Below are positions 34,410 to 44,557 of a stretch of DNA of 64,000 nt, in pieces; position 1 is the first letter of the stretch, and every line of letters starts with the position of its first letter. Source of the stretch: Marasmius tenuissimus (taxonomy: Eukaryota; Basidiomycota; Agaricomycetes; Agaricales; Marasmiaceae). The stretch is taken from positions 856,001 to 920,000 of the forward strand of contig JAQOTA010000048.1 in assembly GCA_029532415.1 (NCBI GenBank), given 5' to 3'. The notes beneath the pieces are model-generated. The model saw only the letters and a program-made list of their open reading frames with translations. It was not told the DNA's origin and searched no databases. The position numbers and the translations under genes were made by a program.

Positions 34410-35558
34410 TTACGCGTCATCGCGCACCGGGATCATATGCTTGTTCAACGCCTCCTCTCGACATGCCCTTCCGCAGAAGTAGTCGTTCCCGCTTTGGGGT
34501 AGATCCAGGCACATAATACATGGCTCAACTAGGCCTGACGATACTGCTTCTCTATTGACGTAGTCCGATGAAGTTTCAAGTCAGAAACACGGTCAACATT
34601 ATAATGAAGAAGGGACTTGGCACGTACTGACGGTGACTCATAGAGCAATATTCACTCGTGTTCTGTCCGCTGGGATCAACGTGTACGAACTTCCCGCAGT
34701 CCGGGATTCGGCATAAGGCGTCCTGTTGTTGGATTTGGATCGAAGCGTGAGGCATGCTGGGCATGCTGATCGATGAGATTCCTCCGTTGCCTGCTGCGGG
34801 GGCCAGGTGTACGGTTGGAGGGATGGACCTGCTGGTACTGGGAAGAGGACTCCCGCCGGCGGGAATGTTCATGGAAGTCTGGTGATGGACGGGAGCCTGG
34901 GAGGAAGATGGCTGAGCCACAGGTCCTTGTTGATGCTGGTAGAGGGGCTGTAGATGGGCCTGGGTTTGGTTGATGAAGGATTGAAGCTGGGGTATTTGCT
35001 GGATAACGAGCTCTATAGGGATGACGCGATTTGGAGTCAGTCAGCTTCTTCCAGGACGGTGACATTTCGTCAACTCACTCGCAACTTGCATAGGGTCGAT
35101 TGCCCCGTTCTGCTGGTTACCCTTCTTCGACCCCCCAGGATTGGAAGGCTTTGCGTTCGGCGTATGAGGCTTGGCCGCAGGCTGAGCGTTTCCTGATCCA
35201 CCAGACTGGGCGGCGAGCGAGGCGCACGTCTTCCCGCAGAAGTCAAAGTTTTGAAACTTCGGTTTCTTCTGACAATGCTGTAGCCGGCGTGAGCCCAAGT
35301 TTACTAAGCTGGGGACGAGGAATTCTCGGTATCACTCACGTTGCAAAGGCTGGTCGAGCTTGTCGCTTGCGAGGCGCATTTCTTGGAGCAATAGTTGTGG
35401 TTCGAGAACCTTGGCTTCTGGTGGCAATACTGGGACGATATGAGCGAGGGACAGCCGTCATGAGAATAAGAGGTGCTCACATCGCAGAGGGTGCTGATAC
35501 CGGATTGTTGTTGGGTCTGAGGAACAGCTGCAAGAGGTGCTCGAGTCGCGGCAGCCAT
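34410..35558 (-). CDS. Zinc-finger-only protein of the ADP-ribose locus
   Basis: Contains four Cys-rich fingers of the kind found in its neighbours and no catalytic domain. They are LCD|YCHQKPRFSNHNYCSKKCAS, LCN|HCQKKPKFQNFDFCGKTCAS, CRIPDCGKF...EYCSMSH and PCIMCLDLPQ...YFCGRACRE, where '|' marks phase-0 introns. Between fingers 2 and 3 lies a Gln/Pro/Ser-rich linker. The finger order (KPKF type, KPKF type, long spacer type, C-x2-C type) equals that of the ZnF-PARP-like gene at 42530-44362, so it looks like that protein without its transferase domain. It ends MIPVRDDA. A possible targeting or adaptor subunit (inference). Confidence 0.75.
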
Positions 35559-35808
35559 AGCTTGGTCAGTACTATCGGATTGGTTGAACCAGAGTCGGAG
35601 AATCGAAGGGCTTAAATAAGATCATCTGCTATTTGAATGCAAACGTGTCTGCTCATGTCTTGCCCTGCCGGGGGCAACGAGGCAACACGATGAAATCTCA
35701 TTCCTCGAGCAATCGTGGAGATCGCATGTCGGAGTTGGTCATAGGTCTAATGTACACATACCACACGAGGAGTCCAGGTGCAGTTCGGCGGACTTGCAGC
35801 GCCACAGG

Positions 35809-36848
35809 CTAATAGCCTCGCAACAAACTTCGCAGCCTTTCCAGCGCCTTCCCGAGCTCGTTATGGCCACGACCGTCCGCACCAATACCCCAAAACCAGT
35901 CTTTGTCAGAATCCTGATAGATGCGCATGTCAGTCAGGAGTCGTGTTGCACACAGGGAGACGATACCTCGACAAGTTCCGCGTTTCCGGTAGAGAGGAGC
36001 TCCGTTCTGAGGTCAACATGTTGTGTAAACTTGAGGTAGAGCGCGAGCTCCATCTGGATAACACGTTTGCAGGCAGCTCGCTTAGAAATGCAAGGGAACT
36101 GACCTTCTGGACCTTGACCTGATTCCAATCATGCCTCACGTCGCCCTGCAACCTTCTTGCTTCCGCAAAAACGTCACGGGGGTATTGTGAGCATGTTCTG
36201 ATGTGATGCACAAGACTTGGATTATGTTCAAACTGAAACGAGTGGTCAGAGCTTCAAAAGAGGTGTTGAATCTCAGAGAGGTCCACCTTGAAGGACTGGA
36301 ATAGGTGCTCGCTTGTCGGGTACAATTCTCCATTGTAGGCGACCGGATGAGGCGAAAAGTTGGTGAATCCATAATAAGGATCTTGTTTATGATAGAAGTA
36401 GATTACTGGGCGGCCGGTACTAGATGTAGTGGGGCGTGTATGGGTTTGAGGATTGACTGCTCGCGCGCAGGTACGACTGCAATAAGGGTGGCGAAATCCA
36501 TTTTCCATGAACTTGGGCCGTTTCCCACACGTCTGTGCCAGAATCAGGGTGAGATCTTTGAGAGGCACTGGGAAATATGCTGGCTGCTGGGGCCCACCTC
36601 GCACAAGTCTAAATGACCTGTCAGATCGCCATAGACCGTATTCCTAGTAGCGCTCCGTTTCCCATAAGCGACTCTTGCACAGCTGCGACTGCAAAATGGA
36701 TGCCGTTGTCCGTTTTCGATGAATGCCCTATTACCGCAAACCTATCTCAATTTGTGAGTTTCTGAGTCAGAGATAGTGATACGGCTCTCACCTTGCATAG
36801 ATGGTCGGACGACGGGGTTGAGAAGGGACGGGTGATCTTGTTGAGCAT
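35809..36848 (-). CDS. Zinc finger-NADAR fusion protein (NADAR-1)
   Basis: Two N-terminal fingers, LCK|VCGNRAFIENGQRHPFCSR and LCE|TCGKRPKFMENGFRHPYCSR, each begun by a phase-0 intron between the first Cys-x and x-Cys. The NADAR domain (DUF1768/YbiA) follows: FYHKQDPYYGFTNFSPHPV, YPTSEHLFQSFK|FEHNP, DVRHDWNQVKVQK|MELALYLKFTQH, LLSTGNAELVE|DSDKDWFWGIGADGRG, NELGKALERLR. NADAR proteins hydrolyse N-glycosidic bonds of ADP-ribose-like substrates, and characterised members remove ADP-ribose from guanine bases. The conserved Glu of SEHLFQ and the WGIGADGRG loop are intact. Ends at TAG 35809. About 250 aa. Neighbours encode PARP-like transferases with the same fingers. Confidence 0.88.
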
Positions 36849-37104
36849 TTCTAGTACAGGTGAGGTGGGTGTCAGAGTGAAAGAGAAGAAGAACATCAGC
36901 TGGCATCGCCCTATGCCGCCGGCTATGTATACATAATGCTTCACCCATCCACGGACCACAGTTCGAAGACGTAGTTCGATGATATGAAGGTACACCACCT
37001 CGATCACGACACGATAGCCCGGCATTTCTTCCTCGTTTCTTGAAATCTCTTCTTCCCACAGATAGTCGCGATCGCATAGATTTAAACCTATAGATTGTAC
37101 ACGT

Positions 37105-37270
37105 GCGGGCGTACAAAGAACCTGCACTGTAACGTCCTAGTGACCAAGGAAACGTGCCCGCGAGAGGCTCCCGAATCATTTCGGCCACGCCGATAACATC
37201 CAATTTTCCAAGACGCTTCTGACTTGCCAGAGTCCTGGATCGGCTCTGGTCAGAAATACGGCAGCCCCGA
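37105..37270 (-). pseudogene. Relic of a third NADAR gene (C-terminal end and 3' flank)
   Basis: On the minus strand GACTCTGG-CAAG, GGCGTGGCCG and GGGCACGTTTCC...CACTAG align with the last exon of NADAR-2 (GACTCTGACAAG, GGGCGTGGTCG, GGGCACGTTTCC...CACTAG). The 3' flank (TGTACAATCTATA versus TGTACGATCTATA) also matches. The upstream catalytic part is missing. Confidence 0.6.
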
Positions 37271-37399
37271 TAGGCAGGATGATAATCAGAAACACTCAAC
37301 AAGCTCCGTACTGCCCGACTGAATGCTGCCGTTGTAGGATACGAGATCGATTGAGAACAAGATCCTGGTTCTATAGCGCAACACGACGATAATGAACCA

Positions 37400-38010
37400 A
37401 GTTACTCTCGAGGATGCAATCATCCTCTCCCTGGGGTCGTTCCGAACCATGCCCCGTCAAGTCGGAGAAGCTTGCTTGATGATCTGGGAAACTTGCCTGA
37501 GAACCGTAAAAATTGTCGATCCGTCGGTAGCAAGTACCCATCGGAGTCAAGGAACTGCGCTCGTTTCTCCCATCACGACCACCATGGTTCCAGGAGCTTC
37601 TCAAGAACAAGGACCATCTTGCAGAAAATCAAAACATAGCCGTCCGAGTCGCCCGGGTAACCCATAGGGAAGAGCGGAGCTCTCCGGAGAATGATATGTG
37701 GAAGAGAGTCACTCAAGCCCAGATATCGGTCTCTTGGATTGGACGGGTGCGTCTCCCAACATTCCAGGTCGAAAGACTGCAAGTGGAATAGCCAGTTCTC
37801 GTGGCAAAAGGATGGACAGCATACGCGCCTTGCCAAAGTCTGCAATCTTGACGTATGGCCCACGAGAGTGTTTGAAGTAGAGTCCAAGGAGCTTCTTGCA
37901 CCTTACCAGCCCAGGGAAATTTACTTCGGGTGATAGGCAGAATTCTACCAAGGCCGTGGTCCATGGACCTATCACCTGGTCAGAGCAACTGTCTGGGTCC
38001 CGTGATAACG
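37400..38010 (-). pseudogene. Degenerate protein-kinase fragment
   Basis: Minus strand reads SRGPYVKIADFGKARML (the DFG segment) and, about 120 bp further, ETDIWA followed by TGA where kinases continue with LGVTL. Frame changes separate the pieces, and no catalytic-loop HRD or glycine loop is seen. Read as a dead Ser/Thr-kinase remnant lying between the NADAR relic and NADAR-2. Confidence 0.45.
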
Positions 38011-38187
38011 CGGCCGCGTCGCGCAAGTCGCGACACGCAGAATGCTTCTGAGAATGACCTTTCGACGAGGCTCTGAGGGAGATCAGGATATGTATGAAGA
38101 GTCCTAAGAGCAACGCCCGCATTGGTATTATAGATCGTACACATGTTGTCGACGTGAAATAACCCAGAAATAACTTATGTCGGAATC

Positions 38188-39332
38188 CTAGTGGCCACGG
38201 AAACGTGCCCGCAGCCATTCGAGAGCCTTTCCCAACTCGTTGCGACCACGCCCATCGGCACCAATCCCCCAGAATGCGTCCTTGTCAGAGTCCTGAGTGG
38301 TGTTCAGTCGTGATATGCCAGAAAACGACTGAGAGTCTTACCTCGATGAGTTCAGCATTCCCAGTGGAGAGTAACTCATGTTTCAGGTCGGAGTGTTGGG
38401 TGAACTTGAGTTCAACTGCGATTCTCATCTAGGGAAGGGTCAATAAAGTTACTTCACCTTGTCTTTGGGAAGTCTACCTTTTCGATGTTGACATCGAGCC
38501 AATCGGACCTCACCTCGTTCTGGAGGCGACGCGCTTCGGAAAAAGCGTCGCTAGGTCGTTCGGAGAAGGTCCTTATATGTTCGACAAGTGCCGGCTTGTG
38601 CTCGAACTGGAACTACGTCAAAATAATGCAGTGGGAACAGAGGTAAGAATCTCACCTTGAATGATTGGAAAAGGTGCTCGCTTGTAGGGAATCTCTTTCC
38701 GTTGTAGAAGACCGGATGCGAGGAGAAATTTGTGAAGCCATAGTGGGGATTGTGTTTATGATAAAAAGGACTTTGGGACGTGTGGATTTGACGGTAGGGG
38801 TATTCGGGGGCGTCTGTCCAGGATTGACTACAGGTTTCGTGGCGTGAGGTCTACGGCTCTGATACCGACTGGGGGGAGACGAAGGTGTCTCTTGTAACGA
38901 CGGCATCTCTTGTATCGAGCGAGGTCGAGGCGGTGGTGAGGTCGGTAGGCTCTGAGGTGACGCCTGCATTTCATTCTGGGATTTACTTCGCTGGAAAGGT
39001 GATTCGCTGTTTCCGTCCGCCGCAGACAATTCCGGCAACTTGAGCGCGTTAGCGATGTCCTCATGCTCCCATTGCGAAGCTGGTATGTCGGATGTGACAT
39101 AGTAAGTTCGGCGCTCCTCGACAAGCTGTACTCGCGGCCGTCGGCCCCTGGGTGATAAGGGAGTCAATGCATCTGAAGAGCATGGGGGATTCGAGGGCGT
39201 TGTAGTGATTGTAATGGCCGTGTGATAACTCATTCTGGATGGGAGATAGTATTGAGCCTTGAGAGAGCCCGTTGAACGGTGTCTTATAGCATACGCTTCA
39301 TCGCCATACACAGACTGGCTTGATCGATGCAA
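38188..39332 (-). CDS. NADAR-domain protein with disordered N-terminus (NADAR-2)
   Basis: The first about 150 residues are Ser/Pro-rich with basic patches. A short intron of 38 nt (GTATCAG...CTGTAG) then joins PSR to QSWTDAPEYPYRQIH and the NADAR domain: SPFYHKHNPHYGFTNFSSHP, FPTSEHLFQSFK|FQFEHKPA, RSDWLDVNIEK|MRIAVELKFTQH, HELLSTGNAELIE|DSDKDAFWGIGADGRG, NELGKALEWLRARFRGH. Catalytic-loop residues are the same as in NADAR-1. Without the small intron the frame is lost, so it is required. A later in-frame ATG (39233) is an alternative start. It has no zinc fingers. It is divergent from the PARP-like gene at 39777. Confidence 0.85.
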
Positions 39333-39776
39333 CGAGGCAGACGTGAGGCATCATGGGCGTCAGAGGAGGAAGTGTGTGACGGTATGTGACGATATGTGAC
39401 TGTAACGGAGAGTAACAGTCGTAACGGCTGGGCGTAACGCTTTCTCGAACCTCCATAACCGCCGAACCCTGGCTCACCTTTGCGCTCTTGTAATATCGAC
39501 AGGACAAATTCAAGCGTAAAAACTCACGCTGAGCGCCTTATCTGACCCGATGGGGGACCTCAATAATGAGTCAGAGGATGCACTACGCGATCGAGGGTCC
39601 TGTGCTGAACAGGACATTTACCACGCGTTTTACATGAAATGAATCTATGGCTACGGATAGATGGGGATGTCCGCCTTGCTTATGGTGTCTGTTTGAGCTA
39701 AGGTGTGTAATTATTCTTCTCTCTTATTATCTCCTCTTCACCAATCTTCCAGGGCAAAGACATAGACGCTCCTTCA
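39333..39776. promoter_or_regulatory. Shared divergent intergenic region NADAR-2 / PARP-like
   Basis: 444 bp separates the NADAR-2 start (-) from the PARP-like start (+), so eraser and writer candidates face away from a common control region. It contains closely spaced repeats of a GTGACGGTATGTGACGATAT-like phrase near 39373-39403. Confidence 0.6.
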
Positions 39777-40860
39777 ATGGCTCAAGATTCCAGAAAGTGT
39801 AATGGGAACAAATCTATACGGCTGGTTTCGTTGAAGACCTCAAACGCCAAGTACCAGGAGTGTAGGTATCTTGTTGCGGATAGTACAGGATGGTCAACTG
39901 AACTGTTTCTCCAATCAAAGTACGGGCGCTCTTTCTACAAGGCTGGAAACACCCCCACAAGAACAGGCCTGCGATACGAGGCATCTATCTGATCGTCTAC
40001 CCGTCAGAGAAACTCGAACCATACCGCAAGTACAGGTTCGTCTGACTTTTGGGGTCTCAACGAACCCCATGGCATTGATTCCATCTGTTTGTAGATCACG
40101 TATCCAGCAGCGCACACTCCGTTCTGGGTTCGACAAGGGCTCCAATGAGCAACTTCTATTCCATGGAACGACGCGCCTTTGCGCGCTTGGAGACAGTGAT
40201 AGAAGCGTTGTACCTTGCTCACTCCCGAGCTGTTCTCTGTGCTCCATAATTTCCAAGTTGTACGATATCCGGAAATGCGGTGAGTAGTCTAGCCTTACAG
40301 ACGTTTTTTTTCTTACATTCAAACAGGGTCGAAGCACAAATTCCGCAGGTGACTTTGCATGGTCCTTCATTTCGCTACCAAGGTCTGAAACACTGTTCTG
40401 TAGATTTGGAACTGGTATATATACAACGACCTGCTCTTCCAGTACGTTGACCAGTCTTCCAAGAGTTCGCTCACCTGATCGTCCCCGTGTAGAGGCGGAT
40501 GATTACTTCGATGCTGGCGGAAAGGATTCCCAGTGCCGAGTCGCACTCGTCAACCGTGTCGTCGTTGGGAAGCCATGCATTCGACATTATAACGCAACCA
40601 ATCTAGTCGAACCGCCGCCTGGTCATAACTCTGTACGTCCTTCCTCTAGTGAAGATGAGTCAGGTTGTACTCACCGCCGTCGTTGCTAGGTCGTCGGCGT
40701 GCCAGGTGCAGACCTCAACTATGAGGAAACTGTTGTTTACGACAGCAACGCTCTCCACCCCGCCTTCTTGATTGCATATTCCGATTCAAACGAAGCTCAT
40801 CGTCAGTCCAAAGCTGCAGCACTCCTTTCTACTTTATTCAAGACCCCGGTGGCATCTTAA
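39777..40860 (+). CDS. PARP-like ADP-ribosyltransferase, intact H-Y-E (PARP-like 1)
   Basis: Spliced product: MAQDSRKCNGNKSIRLVSLK, YQE|LRALFLQGWKHPHKNRPAIR, YRKYR|SRIQQRTL, then the transferase fold. The NAD-binding strand is NEQLLFHGTTRLCALGD (catalytic His), with Cys-rich PCSLPSCSLCSII. Next is FRRFGTGIYTTTCSS (Tyr), ALVNRVVVGKP and DLNYEETVVYDSNALHP (Glu). It ends TPVAS at TAA 40858. Eight exons or so with phase-consistent joins. The HGT...GIY...YEE set matches the PARP catalytic triad. It lacks the zinc fingers of its siblings. A Cys pair pattern C-x4-C-x2-C is shared by all three PARP-like genes here. Substrate unknown. Confidence 0.82.
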
Positions 40861-41088
40861 GAACGCTCAAGGACGAACTATCGACTTATTTATACGTATT
40901 TATTGTCGGCATACGACTCGACGGTTCGCACAAGACTTCCCGAATCTTCAGCACATTGCATATGTACTACATATCCGAAACCTGATACTTCATTTCCACG
41001 CCTTCAATAAAGAGAACGAGCAAGCAACCATCAAGAATAATTTACTGGGCGATACAAGTACAATGTGGCGCACACACCCGACTCTCTT

Positions 41089-42232
41089 CTACTTGAAGAA
41101 CATGATCACATACACTGGAATGATTCCGTCGGCATCAGCTACGAAAATCGGAGCGTTTTCGGGGACCTGAAGAAGGTCAGAGTCGCGTTTCACCTCCGGG
41201 GATCACTGTGAACATACCTCGCGCTTTCGGTCAGCGATGGCAGTGCACGCTACCGAAATGCGGTATGGAGAGGTTGTTACGGTGTAGGTGAACTTATCCG
41301 AAGACGAAGGATCTCTATAGGAGTAAATTCCCTTGCCATGCCTTCTCCAGTCAGCTCGGGGTTCGCCAATTCGACATGATCCTTACCTTCCCATATGGTA
41401 CGGAGCTCCGAAACCGAGGCATCCAAACGAAGACCTAATTGCGTTGCAGATCCCGCATGTCTTATCCTTGCACGTCGTCGCCGCGTTCACTCCCAGATCA
41501 CAAACACACATCGAGGAGAAATAGGTTCGTGTCTCGCCGGGATGGGCGATCGATTTACTAAACCATCCCTTGTTAGTTCGAGAACTTCATAAAAGGAATG
41601 TTCCAATTCTTACCTGAACTTCTTCTGCCTGGCCTTTGCCTGGCGAGGGACGGGGATTTCGTAGATCTTCTCGACCATTGGAACAGGGTCTCCCTTTGAT
41701 TTCCACGCACTCCGGAATTCATCCCGAACTAGTTTCCGTTCGTGAATGAAGGAGTGATCGTCGAGTCGTACTGTTGCTCACCTTGTTTGAAGGTCGTGTC
41801 ATTCGAGTTCAACTCTTTGAGTGGCACAGCCGGGTGAATATCTGTGTCGCGTATGCACTCGATGCAAAATACCGACTGGTATTGCGGGTATACCTTGCAT
41901 CCCTCGCACGCTGGGACATTTCCCTTGCGCACCGCCTCTTTCGCGTGCTCCTTCGAGCAGTAATAGGAGGAGTCACGTTTCCCAGTATTCTGACAGCCAT
42001 CCAGAATACAAGCCATCGGCTGCTCCCCACTGCCGTTGCGAGCGCACGATCGACTACAGTATGGGTGTTGGTACCCATTTTCTGTGAATTTCGGTTTCGA
42101 GTGACAATTCTATTCATTGGTCAGCATAACTCGCATGGTGGTCATGGAATTTCGGCTCACCTCGCATAAATTGTTCTGAGGGAGGGGTCGGTGACGTTGT
42201 ACCCAGTTCATATTCTTCAGTAGCGCGGCCAT
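41089..42232 (-). CDS. Zinc finger PARP-like protein lacking catalytic H and E (PARP-like 2)
   Basis: MAALLKNMNWVQRHRPLPQN leads to finger LCE|NCHSKPKFTENGYQHPYCS, a second CILDGCQNTGK...YYCSKEH and a third CEGCKVYPQYQSVFC. After VRDEFRSAWKSKGDPVPMVE the transferase region reads TRTYFSSMCVCDLGVN, CKDKTCGICNAIRSSF, RHGKGIYSYRDPSSSDKF and IFVADADGIIPVYVIMFFK. Compared with its two siblings, the His of HGT is Phe (YFSS) and the Glu of Y(D/E)E is Pro, while the Tyr in GKGIY remains. It is therefore probably a pseudo-transferase, though coding capacity and all splice sites are intact. It shares a 297-bp divergent promoter with PARP-like 3. Confidence 0.8.
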
Positions 42233-42529
42233 GGTGGGGAAGGGGAAGTAAGGAGAGGGAACGAGGGCTAGAATTCGAGCGAGGCTCAAATGAGCGTGCT
42301 AAATCTCCACATCAGCACGCCAACATGTGTCCACAGCCCATAACATCCACGCCGCATCCTCGTTTTCGACTCACCGCTTTCGGTCAGTTCTCGGCGGGGA
42401 CGTATGCATGCTTTCGTTGCCCATATTATAAGCATGAGCACCTCCGATACCTCTTCATTCCTCACGTACACTTATCACCGCCTGGTCTTTTCAAAGCGTC
42501 ATTGTTAACTCCCGGAGAGTCTGAACATC
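42233..42529. promoter_or_regulatory. Shared divergent promoter of PARP-like 2 and 3
   Basis: 297 bp between two opposite starts. Contains ATATTATAAGC near 42422. Compact spacing suggests co-regulation. Confidence 0.55.
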
Positions 42530-44362
42530 ATGAGCGGAGTCGCTGCCCACATACCCCTCGCTTTATCCCTTCTCCAGACCGTGGCCTCCCAATATCCTGG
42601 TCTACAGAAAGCTCAACCCACAACCACCGTAGCGCCCGGAGCGTCTGCTGGTTCTACTTTATTGGCTACGGCACTGTCCACTCTCCCTGCCTTTCAATCA
42701 CAGGGGCCTTCTCAGTCCCAGCCCCAACCATCGCAAAACATGTCCTCTTCGTCCATACCGGCGACTCCTCCCGCAACCTCGACATCGAATCTTTGTGATG
42801 TAAGTTTACCTGTCTTGGTATCGATCTTTCACCGATGCCGAAACCGTTTGTAGAGCTGTCATCTCAAGCCTAAGTACAACGACGGCCGGAAGACCCATCC
42901 TTACTGCTCGAAGAGCTGTGCGAAGGCGAAGGCAGGGGGAAGTCCCTCCGGTGGTACTTGTGATGTAAGTGTCCGTCTGGAATCTCAGCCGACATTCACA
43001 TGCTCATGATCTCCAACAGTTCTGTCATTCTCGACCCAAGTATGCTGGCCATCCCTATTGTAGCAAATCATGCGCCCAGAAGGCATCCGTTGCTCAAGGT
43101 GCGTCCAGGAACCCACCAGGTAAAGTCTTCCATTTTATCGCCTAAACGAGTATTCATCGTGTCTCTGTAGGAACCTGTCAAGCTCCAGCATGTCAGAAAT
43201 CTGTCTACAACAACGGAAACGGGGCTCCCGGCGATTACTGTTCCTTATCCCACAAGACGTGAGTACATTCATATTCTATGAAACCGTTAGCACCTACGCC
43301 TCGTGTTCATCGCCTGTTTTCTAGACTCGTCGAGAGCCTCTGCTTGCTTTGCCTCCAGCAGCCCAAGCAGACGCATTCTCACTTCTGCAGCAAGAAATGT
43401 GAAGACGACGCGGAGAAGCGAGGGCCGATGATATTAGAAGTCCCCGTGGGACACACGACTTTCAAGAGTGGTATGTCGTCGCTGTTGTTATCTCGCCCTC
43501 GCCGGCGTATTCATTGGGAAATTACTTCCACAGTTGCTGATCAATTTAAGTCTTCCTGGCGACATGCAGGGACCTCGTGTCCGCCGGTCAAGCGTGTATA
43601 CAAGATTATTGCTACTCAGGCATCCCTCTCGGCTTACGATTCATACAAGTAAGAGATGATTCATTTAGCTTCAGCGGCACTGAACGGCTGACCACGGGGT
43701 TTCAGGGCAACAGTCGAAACTCGGGGTCAATTCGCTGCGGCTGGCCGTTCCGAGGGAAATGAGAACCGCCGGTGGCATGGTACGAAAAGAGAATGTCAGT
43801 TAGGGGACAAGGGTCAGACCCAGTTCTGTGCGACAACAACGTGTTCGCTGTGCTGCATTATCCGAACATCGTACGATATCAGTCTATGGGGAAAGAAGAC
43901 GGGGTGGGGACGGTTAGTCGCTTCTGATTGTCGGGGCCTTTGCATTTCTTTGACATTCGTTCCCTTCGACATAGATTCGGCAAGGGTATCTATACCTCAT
44001 CGACCTCATCGAAGTAAGTTGGCACTGGCCACTCTTCCGGAGATGTTTTCATTCTCAATCGCGATCATGACAGGTCGAACGATTACTCTCACAACGCTTG
44101 CAAATCGAATATGAAGGCTATTTTGTTGAACAAGGTCGTGGTTGGCAAGGGATGTAAGATGACACACGATAGCACATCCCTTACCTCTCCGCCAGCAGGA
44201 TATGACTCGGTACGTGACTTGGAACTCGATCATCACAGCGAGTCTAACGGGAATTACTCTTAGGTGCTCGCGGAGAAGGGCGGAAGCTTGAACTACGACG
44301 AGCTGGTCGTATACACGAACGACGCTATCAGACCGTCGTACCTCGTAATGTATGAACCTTAA
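42530..44362 (+). CDS. Four-finger PARP-like ADP-ribosyltransferase, intact H-Y-E (PARP-like 3)
   Basis: The N-terminus is Ser/Gln/Pro-rich. Fingers follow: LCD|SCHLKPKYNDGRKTHPYCSK, TCD|FCHSRPKYAGHPYCSKSC, TCQAPACQKSV...DYCSLSH and LCLLCLQQPKQTHSHFCSKKC. A conserved linker (VADQFKSSWRHAGTSCPPVK) leads to the catalytic part: NRRWHGTKRECQLGDKGQ (His), CATTTCSLCCIIRTSYD, GRFGKGIYTSSTSSKSNDYS (Tyr), ILLNKVVVGKG and LNYDELVVYTNDAIRPSYLV (Glu), ending VMYEP. About ten exons, with each finger start at a phase-0 intron. Probable mono- or poly-ADP-ribosyltransferase; the fingers may bind nucleic acid or protein (inference). Confidence 0.87.
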
Positions 44363-44557
44363 TGTGCGTGTATCTCTAGAGCATATGTAGATCATAGCTG
44401 TATTTATATAGCAAAGGAGTAGACTGTACATATATTATTATCTACGCGTCCGCATGGAAGTCCAGTAATCATACAATGTAAAGTCCTATTGAACATATGA
44501 ATATGGAGATGAAAGTCAATGTACATTTTATGCGGAACCAGAGTGAGCGACAGATAG

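Noticed and set aside
39871..40287. 138-codon plus-strand frame containing the HGT motif as a separate gene
   Set aside because: It is one exon read through two introns of PARP-like 1; the correct upstream frame (GWKHPHKNRPAIR) requires splicing.
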